Below, piece by piece: positions 1 through 8,032 of a stretch of DNA of 64,000 nt. The stretch spans positions 1-64,000 of the forward strand of contig NZ_JAABRQ010000012.1 of the NCBI RefSeq assembly GCF_011390835.1. The letters run 5' to 3'. Position 1 is the stretch's first letter; each line of letters starts with the position of its first letter. Source of the stretch: Hydrogenophaga sp. Lineage in GTDB: Bacteria > Pseudomonadota > Gammaproteobacteria > Burkholderiales > Burkholderiaceae_C. The notes beneath the pieces are model-generated. The model did no database searches. It worked only from the letters and a program-made list of their open reading frames with translations, and was not told the DNA's origin. Position numbers and translations under genes: made by a program.

Positions 1-162
<162 letters not shown>

Positions 163-181
163 GCGCACGCTTTTTTCTGAA

Positions 182-214
182 GACAAGGGCACTCAAGGGT
201 GCCCTTGTCATTTC
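182..214 (+). terminator. Hairpin terminator downstream of gap
   Basis: A perfect 11-bp stem (182-192 paired with 199-209) with a 6-base loop is followed by ATTT. The U-tract is short, but the stem lies 20 bases after the gap stop codon and ahead of a gene-poor gap, as expected for an intrinsic terminator. Confidence 0.75.
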
Positions 215-278
215 TGGGCCGCAGCGGCGTCACGTTGTGCAGGGAGCGCAAGGCTTGTCCTGCGTCGGCGATTCAAAA

Positions 279-296
279 ATAGACCGACTGGTCTAT
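279..296. promoter_or_regulatory. TetR/NemR-type operator palindrome
   Basis: A perfect inverted repeat, ATAGACC-GACT-GGTCTAT, contains the half sites TAGACC-N4-GGTCTA known for the NemR branch of TetR regulators. Such sites usually lie just upstream of the tetR gene itself. Here the only following start codon, 12 bases on, opens an 18-codon frame, so the operator appears to have lost its regulator. Confidence 0.6.
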
Positions 297-307
297 CGGA
301 TGCGGTG

Positions 308-364
308 ATGAAACCTGCTGCCGAACACCCGGGCACCCGCGATCTCCGCCATGCATCGGCCTGA
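308..364 (+). pseudogene. Possible remnant of a TetR regulator start
   Basis: The ATG 12 bases after the operator opens an 18-residue frame beginning MKPAAEHPGTRD and ending at TGA. The start, with P-x-TR near residue 10, resembles the first residues of NemR/AcrR-like TetR proteins, in which a TRQ/TRD element opens helix 1. Nothing of the helix-turn-helix or ligand domain can be found downstream in any frame. I read it as a 5' stub left after a deletion. It is too short to prove, and a chance frame is the alternative. Confidence 0.3.
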
Positions 365-681
365 CATCCCTTTGTTCAACATGTGCCGCTCCTGCGGAGG
401 CCATGCGCGCCCGATCCGGGCGCACCCAGGGCGCTTACATCGTTGCACCGGCTCTGGTGGCATGGCTGGATGACGCCGCTGGAGCGCCGCATGTGCGTTT
501 TCTGATCCTGGCAGGCTATCGCTACAGCGATATGCGCTCGACTGCTTTGACATACGGGTTGCCACTGCCTGAGTCGGCACCCATATCGCATGCGGGAGGG
601 CCAGAGCCCGCTAACCGGTCTGCAGCGCCCGTCAACCTTCCATCATCGGTGTGACTTTTCAGACCTTCTTCCGCCAGAGGG

Positions 682-2682
682 ATGGTCCATGTGCTACACA
701 ACGTGTTACAAAACGTTATGTGTGTTGCAGCCCAAGGTATTTCCCGAGTCATCGCGCGCTTCGCCGCGGTGGCGTGCTTGGGCGTGCTCGGCTCGGCGGC
801 GGCGTGGGCGCAGACTTCGGGCGACGTCGAAAAGGCAGCCTCAGGCCTGTTGATCGGCCTGAAGCCAGGTGTCAACAAGGAGCTTGCGGACAACGCAGAC
901 CGCAGCCCGACCCGCGATCGGGTGCGTGCGCAAGCGCGTTGGAGCCGAGCTGCGCACGCCGGACAGACCGAGGCTATCCGAGTGGCTCGTGAAGCGGGTG
1001 TGTCCATCCGACGTTCCACCGCATCTGGCGATGCCCAGGTCCTGGGTCTGGAGCGCCCGCTCAAGGGCCAGGCGCTGAGTGACGCGATGCGCCGCCTGCG
1101 TCTGCACCCCGATGTGGCCTGGGTCGAGCCCGATGTGCTGGTACCGCGCCTGCAGGCGTTGCCGGTGGTCCCCAATGACACCAAGTTTGTGCAGCAATGG
1201 CACCTGCAAACACCCGATCCCACGCGACCCGCTGCGCTGAACCTGCCCGCCGCCTGGGCCCGCACCACTGGGACGCCGATTGCCGGTGCGCCGGTTGTGG
1301 TGGCGGTGGTAGACAGCGGGGTGCGCCTCGATCACCCGGACCTGGCCGGCAAGCTGTTGCCCGGGCGCGACCTGATCAGCGAGCTGGACATCGCCAACGA
1401 CGGCAACGGCCGTGACGACGATCCGAGTGACCCTGGCGACTGGGTCAGCGCCAGTGATCTGCACAAGCCGGTCTTTGCCGGTTGCAGCACCAGCGACAGC
1501 TCCTGGCATGGCACCTTCATCAGCGGCCAGATCGCCGCGGCGACCGACAACGCGTCGGCTGTCGCCGGTTTGAGTTGGGGCGCCCAGGTGTTGCCGGTGC
1601 GGGTCTCAGGCAAATGCGGCGCACGCCTGTCCGATCTGCTCGATGGCGTGCGCTGGGCCGCGGGTCTTCCGGTCGAAGGGCAGCCACTCAATCCCCATCC
1701 GGCCCGCGTCATCAACTTGAGCTTTGGTGGCGACGCGTTGTGTTCGCCTGCGTACCAGGAAACCATCGATGCCGCGACCGCAGCCGGTGCGCTGGTGGTC
1801 GTGGCCGCGGGCAATGGCGGCGGTGCGCTCAAGCGCCCGGCCGACTGCCAGCGCGTGCTGGCGGTCGCCTCTGTTCAGCGAGACGGCAGCAAGGCGTCCT
1901 ATTCCAGCTTCGGTGCCAACGTGGCCCTGTCGGCGCCAGGAGGTTCCTGGAGCAGCACGCCCCAGGACACCTTGATCACGTCGATCACCAACAGCGGGCT
2001 CAATGGCCCGGTCGATAACACCGTCGGCCTGAAGCAGGGCACCAGCTTTGCCGCGCCGCAAGCAGCCGGCGTGGCCAGTCTGATGCTGTCGGTGAACCCC
2101 GCGCTCACGCCTGAGCAGCTCATCGAGCGCATGAAGGTCGCCGCTCGCCCGCATGGCAACTTGGGCTTGCCCGCCTGTGGCCCCACCAGCTCGCAGGTCT
2201 GCCAATGCACCACCGACACCTGTGGCGCTGGTTTGCTGGACGCCGACCGAGCGGTCCAGCTTGCATCCGGCCCCGCCGCGATCATTGATGCGCTCGGCTC
2301 GGTATTGCCCGGCTCGTTGCTTACCTTGGACGGCCGCCGCAGCGCGGCCGCGCCCAGCGCTGTGGTCGTGAGCTATCGCTGGACGCAGCTGGCAGGTCCA
2401 CCGGTGGTCATCACCGCCGATGACCAGGCACTGGCCACAGTGCAACTGCCCACCGAAGAAGCGGAGTACAGGTTCCGCCTGAGTGTTACCGACAGTGACG
2501 GGCAGGTCGGCGAAAGTGAGTTTCGCGTGCTGGCCAGCCGGCAGAATGTGCTGGCAGGGGCAGCGATCGGTGGCGGCGGCGGCGCCAACAGCCTGCTGTG
2601 GGGTGCTGCGTTCTGGGCCTGGGTGCTGGGTCTTGGCCTGGCACAGTACCGGCAACGCCGACCCACCGTCGGCGCCGCCTGA
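682..2682 (+). CDS. Secreted S8 (subtilisin-family) serine peptidase with GlyGly-CTERM-like tail
   Basis: This is a subtilase made as an exported preproprotein. The signal peptide has arginines before a hydrophobic core and ends AWA|Q at about residue 43. A prodomain-like segment follows (about 50-160). The catalytic domain has Asp211 (VVDSG), His276 (SWHGT), the oxyanion Asn378 (AAGN) and Ser454 (GTSFAAP), so the triad is complete. Residues about 535-620 look like a PKD-type beta sandwich. The C-terminus has five glycines at about 630-634, a Trp-rich membrane segment and an Arg-containing end, the layout of GlyGly-CTERM sorting signals. The start is uncertain: an AGAGGG abuts the ATG at 682, while the in-frame ATG at 718 gives a cleaner signal peptide. 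It stands alone on its strand, and a rhombosortase-like gene is visible at the far end of the window. Confidence 0.9.
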   Translation: MVHVLHNVLQNVMCVAAQGISRVIARFAAVACLGVLGSAAAWAQTSGDVEKAASGLLIGLKPGVNKELADNADRSPTRDRVRAQARWSRAAHAGQTEAIRVAREAGVSIRRSTASGDAQVLGLERPLKGQALSDAMRRLRLHPDVAWVEPDVLVPRLQALPVVPNDTKFVQQWHLQTPDPTRPAALNLPAAWARTTGTPIAGAPVVVAVVDSGVRLDHPDLAGKLLPGRDLISELDIANDGNGRDDDPSDPGDWVSASDLHKPVFAGCSTSDSSWHGTFISGQIAAATDNASAVAGLSWGAQVLPVRVSGKCGARLSDLLDGVRWAAGLPVEGQPLNPHPARVINLSFGGDALCSPAYQETIDAATAAGALVVVAAGNGGGALKRPADCQRVLAVASVQRDGSKASYSSFGANVALSAPGGSWSSTPQDTLITSITNSGLNGPVDNTVGLKQGTSFAAPQAAGVASLMLSVNPALTPEQLIERMKVAARPHGNLGLPACGPTSSQVCQCTTDTCGAGLLDADRAVQLASGPAAIIDALGSVLPGSLLTLDGRRSAAAPSAVVVSYRWTQLAGPPVVITADDQALATVQLPTEEAEYRFRLSVTDSDGQVGESEFRVLASRQNVLAGAAIGGGGGANSLLWGAAFWAWVLGLGLAQYRQRRPTVGAA

Positions 2683-2697
2683 CGGGCCTGTGTGACC

Positions 2698-3462
2698 TCA
2701 GTTGCAGGGTTGCAGAGCTTTGCCCGCCAGCGGGGCTCCCAGTGCGGCCACAGCCCGCCGCTGCGCCGGTGTGATTGCCGGCAAACGGAGCGTGAAGTTG
2801 AGAGATTCGGCGCGCTCCTGGGCCACGCGCGCGGTGCGCACGCCGGTCCGCGCGACTTCCTGAAGGGCCTGCTGCGCCGAGGCGTCGCTCGAATAGGTGC
2901 CCAGCGCCAGGCCGGGACTGAGCCCACCCGAGACCTCGCGAAACGCCACCTTGAGCTCGCGTAGCTCGGCTTTTTTACGCTCAAGCTGCTCTTCGTTATC
3001 GTAGCGCCCCATGTAAACAATCCAGCGCCCGCCGCTGCGGCTCTCGTTCATCTGCCAGCTGCTGGCCGGTAGGCCTGCTAGGGTCAGCGCGGCACGTAGG
3101 CCATCGGCCTGGGCTTCGGTGAAGGCGCCAGCTTGCCAGCAGGTGCGGGCAGCCTCGGCGGCCTCGGTCACTGGCGGCGCTGGCACCGGCGCTGGAGGCG
3201 GGGCCACGGTCTCGGCAGGCTGTGCCGGTGTCGGCAGCTCGATCTCGCGTTCAGCTGCAGGAGCGTTGACCGGAGGCGATTCAGGCGCGATGTCGCGCGG
3301 TGTATTGAGCAGGCGTTGCGCTTCGGGCTTGATCTGCGCGTCCAGTCGCTGGGGCTCGCGCACTTGCGGCGGCGCGTAACCTATCGACGCCAGATAGCCT
3401 TGGCTCCAGGCGAAATATCCGGCATTGGCCAGCACCAGCAGCCAGATCGCCCACCTCAGCAT
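2698..3462 (-). CDS. SPOR-domain membrane protein
   Basis: A 254-residue protein with one N-terminal membrane segment (about 4-20), a proline/alanine-rich linker (about 70-105) and a C-terminal region (about 106-254) resembling SPOR repeats, with CWQAGAF opening and GRWIVYMG in the middle. SPOR domains bind glycan strands stripped of stem peptides, so a role at the division septum or in envelope maintenance is likely, with the C-terminus in the periplasm. Its ATG overlaps the end of birA by 7 bases, so the two are translated from one transcript. Pairing with birA is common in this group, as I remember it, but the two activities have no obvious link. Confidence 0.75.
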   Translation of the reverse strand: MLRWAIWLLVLANAGYFAWSQGYLASIGYAPPQVREPQRLDAQIKPEAQRLLNTPRDIAPESPPVNAPAAEREIELPTPAQPAETVAPPPAPVPAPPVTEAAEAARTCWQAGAFTEAQADGLRAALTLAGLPASSWQMNESRSGGRWIVYMGRYDNEEQLERKKAELRELKVAFREVSGGLSPGLALGTYSSDASAQQALQEVARTGVRTARVAQERAESLNFTLRLPAITPAQRRAVAALGAPLAGKALQPCN

Positions 3463-4268
3463 GGGCGCACGCTCACTTCCGAACTGCTTACGGCGCGCCA
3501 GCCGGCGTCGGTCTTCACTCGCAGCGCGCCGCTGGCGTCCACGCCGTCGGCCAGGCCCAAGCTGCCGTCAGACAAGGTCACCCGTTGCTGGAACAAGGCA
3601 TCGCGGGCCGCAAACCGACTGGCGAACGCCGTAAAACCGTCGGCCTGGAACCGCAGGATGTCGCGCACCAGCGCGGGCACGACCTGCTCCAGCGTTTCCC
3701 CGGCGGTCTGACCGACGCAGACCTCAGCCAGCCCTGCCGGCGCAATCGGGGCCGCCGAATCAGGGGAGGCCAGTGCCCGCACGGCCGCTGCATCAGGCCG
3801 GGCGATGTTGATGCCCATGCCGATCACCACGGTGCGGGGGCGATCAGGCCCTTCGCCCTGGCTCGCCGTTTCCACCAGGATGCCACCGAGCTTGCGCTGG
3901 TGTAGCCACAAATCGTTGGGCCACTTGAGCATCACGTCCGGGTGCAGGCTCTCGGCGAGGCTCACCCCCACCGCCAGCGACAGGCCCGACCAGCTCGACG
4001 GGGTCAGCGGCAGGGCCAGTGAAAACGTAAGGGACTGCCCTGGCTGGCTGTGCCAGGCCTTGCCCAATCGCCCGCGCCCGGCCGTCTGGACCTCGGCCGC
4101 CAGCAGCACCGGCTCCTGTTGTCCGGTGCGTGCGCGGCGCATCAACTCGCTGTTGGTCGAGTCCACGCTGGGCAGCACCTCCACGGTGAAACCAGGCAGT
4201 ACGGGTACAACCGCCTGCCAGACGGCCTCGACATGGCGGGTCAGCGAGTCGTGATGCGCCACCGTCAT
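3456..4268 (-). CDS. birA: Biotin--[acetyl-CoA-carboxylase] ligase
   Basis: This ligase activates biotin with ATP and attaches it to the carboxylase carrier protein (AccB). The biotinyl-AMP loop appears as GRGRLGKAW at about residue 63, and KWPNDLWL and KLGGILVE follow at about 118-135, all diagnostic of the BirA catalytic core. At 270 residues it lacks the N-terminal winged helix of the E. coli bifunctional repressor, so it should be an enzyme only. The small C-terminal domain is present. Its start overlaps the stop of the SET gene by 4 bases (ATGA), and it overlaps the SPOR gene downstream, giving a three-gene operon SET-birA-SPOR. Confidence 0.93.
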   Translation of the reverse strand: MTVAHHDSLTRHVEAVWQAVVPVLPGFTVEVLPSVDSTNSELMRRARTGQQEPVLLAAEVQTAGRGRLGKAWHSQPGQSLTFSLALPLTPSSWSGLSLAVGVSLAESLHPDVMLKWPNDLWLHQRKLGGILVETASQGEGPDRPRTVVIGMGINIARPDAAAVRALASPDSAAPIAPAGLAEVCVGQTAGETLEQVVPALVRDILRFQADGFTAFASRFAARDALFQQRVTLSDGSLGLADGVDASGALRVKTDAGWRAVSSSEVSVRPC

Positions 4269-4942
4269 GCGGCCTTCTTCTTGTCCTTGCGCTTGCCCTT
4301 GCCCTTATTACCCGGGCGGGCGTCCTTGTCCTGCGGTGCGAGCAGCGTGCCACGGCACTTCTTGGCGCCGCACCAGCAGGGGTACTGCTTGAGCAGCTTG
4401 CGCGTGTGGGGCTCGTCGATCACCAGACCGTAGTCGTAAAACAGTTCTTGGCCTGCCGGGATGTTCTTGCGAGCGCGGATGAACACTCGACCGTCTTCCA
4501 CCTCAGCTTCGCAGTTGGGCTTGCAGCTGTGGTTGATCCATCGCGAAGAGTTTCCGCCCACCTTGGCGTCGATCACATGGTCTTCGTCGACATGAAAATA
4601 GAAAGTGTGGTTCGGGTCGGTCGGGTCGTGCGGGTGGCGGCGTAGCGCCTCGTCCCAGGCGATCACCTCGCCCACGTACTCGATCAGCGTCTCGCCTTCA
4701 GCTAGGTCCACCAGCGCGTAGACGCCTTTGCCGTGCACGCCCGATCGGCGAGTCTGGATGCGGCGCCCGCCGGACGCTGTCGGCCCGGGCGCTGTCTGTG
4801 GAGGGGTATTAGCGAAACCGGCAGTTTTCTTCACGAAGGGAATTTTTGGTAAGGTTGTTTCATGCAGGTGTGCGCGAGTGTGCGCGTGCCCATGTGCGCG
4901 TGTACACGCGCGAGCCAACCGATTGTAGAGATGAAAAACCAA
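4265..4942 (-). CDS. SET-domain protein-lysine methyltransferase (start uncertain)
   Basis: A SET-domain protein expected to methylate lysine with S-adenosylmethionine. The SET start is seen as SGVHGKGVYA, the cofactor/active-site knot as NHSCKPNC and FYDYG, and a post-SET zinc cluster as CWCGAKKCRG. A lysine-rich tail ends the protein (KGKGKRKDKKKAA). The target is unknown. The N-terminus is a problem: the longest frame starts inside the first codons of divergent topB and reads through a GTGCGCG-rich tract giving HGHAHTRAH, which is unlikely to be real protein. ATGs at 4863 and 4893 are in another frame and stop quickly. A GTG at 4834 would leave the SET domain intact. Translation start, or a slipped repeat, remains open. 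Confidence 0.8.
   Translation of the reverse strand: MVFHLYNRLARACTRAHGHAHTRAHLHETTLPKIPFVKKTAGFANTPPQTAPGPTASGGRRIQTRRSGVHGKGVYALVDLAEGETLIEYVGEVIAWDEALRRHPHDPTDPNHTFYFHVDEDHVIDAKVGGNSSRWINHSCKPNCEAEVEDGRVFIRARKNIPAGQELFYDYGLVIDEPHTRKLLKQYPCWCGAKKCRGTLLAPQDKDARPGNKGKGKRKDKKKAA
4864..4912. repeat. GTGCGCG-rich alternating purine-pyrimidine tract with 16-bp palindrome
   Basis: The spacer between the divergent SET and topB genes contains repeated TGTGCGCG units and, at 4896-4911, the perfect palindrome GCGCGTGTACACGCGC. The tract is almost entirely alternating purine/pyrimidine, the type of sequence that can adopt Z-DNA or extrude a cruciform under negative supercoiling. Confidence 0.8.
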
Positions 4943-7891
4943 GGTTCAGCCAAAACGCTGGTGATTGCCGAGAAGCCCTCGGTGGCCCAGGACATCGTGC
5001 GCGCACTCACCCCGGTGGCGGGCAAGTTCGAGAAGCACGACGACCACTTCGAGAACGACCAGTACGTGGTCACCTCGGCGGTGGGTCATTTGGTGGAAAT
5101 CGCCGCGCCCGAAGAGTTCGACGTCAAGCGCGGCAAGTGGAGCTTTGCCCACCTGCCGGTGCTGCCGCCCTACTTTGATCTCAAGCCCATCGACAAGACC
5201 AAGTCACGCCTGTCGGCGGTGGTCAAGCAGGCCAAGCGCAAGGATGTGGGCCAACTCATCAATGCCTGCGACGCGGGCCGCGAAGGCGAGCTGATCTTCC
5301 GCCTGATCGAGCAGTACGCAGGCGGGCAGAAAAACGGCGCCTACCAGAGCCTGGGCAAGCCAGTGCGGCGCCTGTGGTTGCAGTCGATGACGCCAGCCGC
5401 GATCCGCGACGGCTTTGAGAACTTGAAGAGCGACGAGCAGATGCAGGGCCTGGCCGATGCGGCGCGCAGCCGCTCCGAAGCCGACTGGATGGTCGGCATC
5501 AACGGCACGCGCGCCATGACCGCCTTCAATTCGCGCGACGGCGGCTTCTTCCTGACCACCGTGGGCCGGGTGCAGACGCCCACCTTGTCCATCGTGGTCG
5601 AGCGCGAAGAAAAGATCCGCGCCCACCGAAGTCGCGACTACTGGGAGATCCACGGCAGTTTCCTGGCCGAAGCCGGCGAGTACCCGGGCAAGTGGTTCGA
5701 CCCCAATTTCAAGAAGCCTACCGGGGAGGATGCCGACGCCGAACAACGTGCCGACCGCGTCTGGAGTCAGCGCGAGGCGATGGCCATCGCCGAGGCGGTG
5801 CAGAGCAAGGCCTGCAGCGTCAAGGAAGAGAGCAAGCCCACCACACAGGCCAGTGGTCTGCTATACGACCTCACCAGCCTGCAGCGCGAAGCCAACGGCC
5901 GCTTCGGCTTCTCGGCCAAGACCACGCTGCAGCTCGCACAAAGCCTGTACGAGCGGCACAAGGCCCTGACCTACCCTCGAACCGATTCGCGCGCCCTGCC
6001 CGAAGACTACCTGCCCACGGTCAAGCAGACCTTCGAGATGCTGGCCGACAGCGGCATGAAACACCTGGCGCCCCACGCGCTCACCGCGCTCAACAACGGC
6101 TACATCCGCCCGAGCAAGCGCGTGTTCGACAACAGCAAGGTCAGCGATCACTTTGCCATCATTCCGACTCTGCAAGCGCCCAGCGGCCTGAGCGAGGCTG
6201 AGCAAAAGCTCTACGACCTGGTCGTTCGGCGCTTCCTGGCGGTGTTTTTTCCCAGCGCCGAGTTCCTGGTCACGACCCGCATCACGTCTGCCGTCGGTCA
6301 TCACTTCAAGACCGAAGGCAAGGTGCTGGTCAAGCCGGGCTGGATGGCGGTGTACGGCAAGGAAGCAGCGGAAGACGTGGCCGATGCCAAAGAAGGGGAC
6401 AAGGGTCAGAGCCTGGTGCCAGTGCGTGAAGGCGAGACGGTGCGTGCAGAGAGCGTCGAGCCCAAGGCGCTGAAAACCAAGCCGCCGGCGCGCTACTCTG
6501 AAGCCACCCTGCTCGGCGCCATGGAAGGCGCGGGCAAACTGGTGGATGACGACGAGCTGCGCGAAGCCATGCAGGAAAAAGGACTGGGCACACCTGCCAC
6601 CCGCGCGGCCACCATTGAAGGCCTGCTGACCGAGAAGTACATGCTGCGCGAAGGTCGCGAGATGATTCCGACGGCCAAGGCCTTCCAGCTCATGACGCTG
6701 TTGCGCGGCCTGAGCGTGGAGGAGCTCTGTAAGGCCGAGCTCACCGGTGAATGGGAGTACAAGCTGGCGCAGATGGAGCAAGGCAAGCTCAGCCGCGCTG
6801 CCTTCATGGCCGACATCGCCGCCATGACCGAACGCATGGTGAAAAAGGCCAAGGAATACGACCGCGACACCATCCCCGGCAACTACGCCACGCTGACCAC
6901 ACCCTGCCCCAATTGCGGTGGTGTGGTGAAAGAAAATTACCGGCGCTACAGCTGCGTGGGCAAAGACGGCGCCAGCGAGGGCTGCGGTTTCTCGTTCGGC
7001 AAGTCGCCGGCTGGCCGAACCTTTGAACCCGAAGAGGCGGAGCAGCTGCTGCGCGACAAAAAGATCGGCCCGCTCGAAGGCTTCCGCTCCAAGGCCGGCT
7101 GGCCCTTCGTGGCCGAGATCGTGATCAAGTTCAACGAGGAAGAGAAAAACTGGAAGCTCGAATTTGACTTCGGCGACGACAAGAAAAACGAAGAGAGCGG
7201 TGAGCTGGTGGATTTCGCTGGTGCAGAGTCGCTGGGGGCCTGTCCCAAGTGCGGCAGCCCGGTGTACGAACATGGCAGCAACTACGTCTGCAGCAAGACC
7301 GTGCCCACCGAGGCGCAGCCTACGCCGAGCTGCGATTTCAAGAGTGGCAAGATCATCCTGCAACAGCCGGTGGCGCGCGAGCAGATGAGTAAGCTGCTGG
7401 AAACCGGCAAGACGGACCTGCTGGACAAGTTCGTCTCCATGCGCACGCGCCGTGCCTTCAAGGCCTTCCTGGCCTGGGACAAGGAGGCCGGCAAGGTGAA
7501 CTTCGAGTTCGAGCCACGCACCAGCAAGTTCCCGCCGCGCAAGACCGCCGCGGGGGCGCCCGCCAGGACCGCCGCTGCGAAGAATGCCGCGCCCGCCAAA
7601 AAGGCGGCGGCCAAGAAAGCCACCGCCCCCAAGGCGCCTAAGGCCCCGCGCAAGACCACCGCGGCCACCGGCAAGCAGCCGAGCGCTGCGCTCATCGCAG
7701 TGATCGGCGAAGGCCTGGTGTCGCGCCCCGAAGTGACCAAGAAGCTCTGGGACTACATCAAGGCCAACGCATTGCAGGACACCGCTGACAAGCGCAAGAT
7801 CAACGCCGACGCCAAGCTGCAGGCCGTATTCGGCAAACCGCAGGTGACGATGTTCGAGATCGCCAAACTGATCGGACCGCACCTGAGCTAG
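4931..7891 (+). CDS. topB: DNA topoisomerase III with C-terminal SWIB domain
   Basis: A type IA topoisomerase of 986 residues that passes single DNA strands and is used in decatenation and recombination. The Toprim domain starts with LVIAEKPSVAQ and holds the metal motif DAGREGE. The catalytic tyrosine lies in TYPRTDS. After the four-domain core come cysteine clusters (CPNC...GCGF, CPKCGSP...CDFKSG) that bind zinc, then an Ala/Lys/Pro-rich linker (about 875-910). Last comes a SWIB/MDM2-like domain (about 915-986, ending MFEIAKLIGPHLS), a fold otherwise known from chromatin proteins and chlamydial topoisomerase I. The ATG at 4931 is chosen because the family N-terminus begins right after it; upstream codons fall in the low-complexity tract. 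Confidence 0.95.
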   Translation: MKNQGSAKTLVIAEKPSVAQDIVRALTPVAGKFEKHDDHFENDQYVVTSAVGHLVEIAAPEEFDVKRGKWSFAHLPVLPPYFDLKPIDKTKSRLSAVVKQAKRKDVGQLINACDAGREGELIFRLIEQYAGGQKNGAYQSLGKPVRRLWLQSMTPAAIRDGFENLKSDEQMQGLADAARSRSEADWMVGINGTRAMTAFNSRDGGFFLTTVGRVQTPTLSIVVEREEKIRAHRSRDYWEIHGSFLAEAGEYPGKWFDPNFKKPTGEDADAEQRADRVWSQREAMAIAEAVQSKACSVKEESKPTTQASGLLYDLTSLQREANGRFGFSAKTTLQLAQSLYERHKALTYPRTDSRALPEDYLPTVKQTFEMLADSGMKHLAPHALTALNNGYIRPSKRVFDNSKVSDHFAIIPTLQAPSGLSEAEQKLYDLVVRRFLAVFFPSAEFLVTTRITSAVGHHFKTEGKVLVKPGWMAVYGKEAAEDVADAKEGDKGQSLVPVREGETVRAESVEPKALKTKPPARYSEATLLGAMEGAGKLVDDDELREAMQEKGLGTPATRAATIEGLLTEKYMLREGREMIPTAKAFQLMTLLRGLSVEELCKAELTGEWEYKLAQMEQGKLSRAAFMADIAAMTERMVKKAKEYDRDTIPGNYATLTTPCPNCGGVVKENYRRYSCVGKDGASEGCGFSFGKSPAGRTFEPEEAEQLLRDKKIGPLEGFRSKAGWPFVAEIVIKFNEEEKNWKLEFDFGDDKKNEESGELVDFAGAESLGACPKCGSPVYEHGSNYVCSKTVPTEAQPTPSCDFKSGKIILQQPVAREQMSKLLETGKTDLLDKFVSMRTRRAFKAFLAWDKEAGKVNFEFEPRTSKFPPRKTAAGAPARTAAAKNAAPAKKAAAKKATAPKAPKAPRKTTAATGKQPSAALIAVIGEGLVSRPEVTKKLWDYIKANALQDTADKRKINADAKLQAVFGKPQVTMFEIAKLIGPHLS

Positions 7892-7939
7892 AGACCCCTG
7901 CGCTCCGCCGCTGCGCGGGTCGCTGCCTTGGAACAGGGA

Positions 7940-7963
7940 GGAACCGGTTTCTGCTCCGGTTCC
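7940..7963 (+). terminator. Hairpin downstream of topB, weak terminator candidate
   Basis: GGAACCGG (7940-7947) pairs with CCGGTTCC (7956-7963) across an 8-base loop, 48 bases after the topB stop. No U-run follows, so it may be a processing or pause hairpin rather than an intrinsic terminator. Confidence 0.35.
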
Positions 7964-8032
7964 GGGGCCGGACCGGCTCGGGGCGGCCGGGATCGATTTG
8001 TTCTTCGCATACTGTCTGACTGGAGTTGCTTT

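Larger units (their letters stand above)
163..681. other. Gene-poor interval between gap and the subtilase gene
   Basis: These 519 bases contain the gap terminator, a TetR-type operator and a very short open frame described separately. No convincing gene is present: open frames on both strands are short, overlap each other and resemble nothing I know. The stretch 365-660 could be decayed coding DNA, but I cannot identify a source. Confidence 0.5.

Noticed and set aside
293-654. Short open frames in the gap to subtilase interval
   Set aside because: They overlap on both strands, have no Shine-Dalgarno and no recognisable sequence; only the 18-codon stub after the operator was kept.
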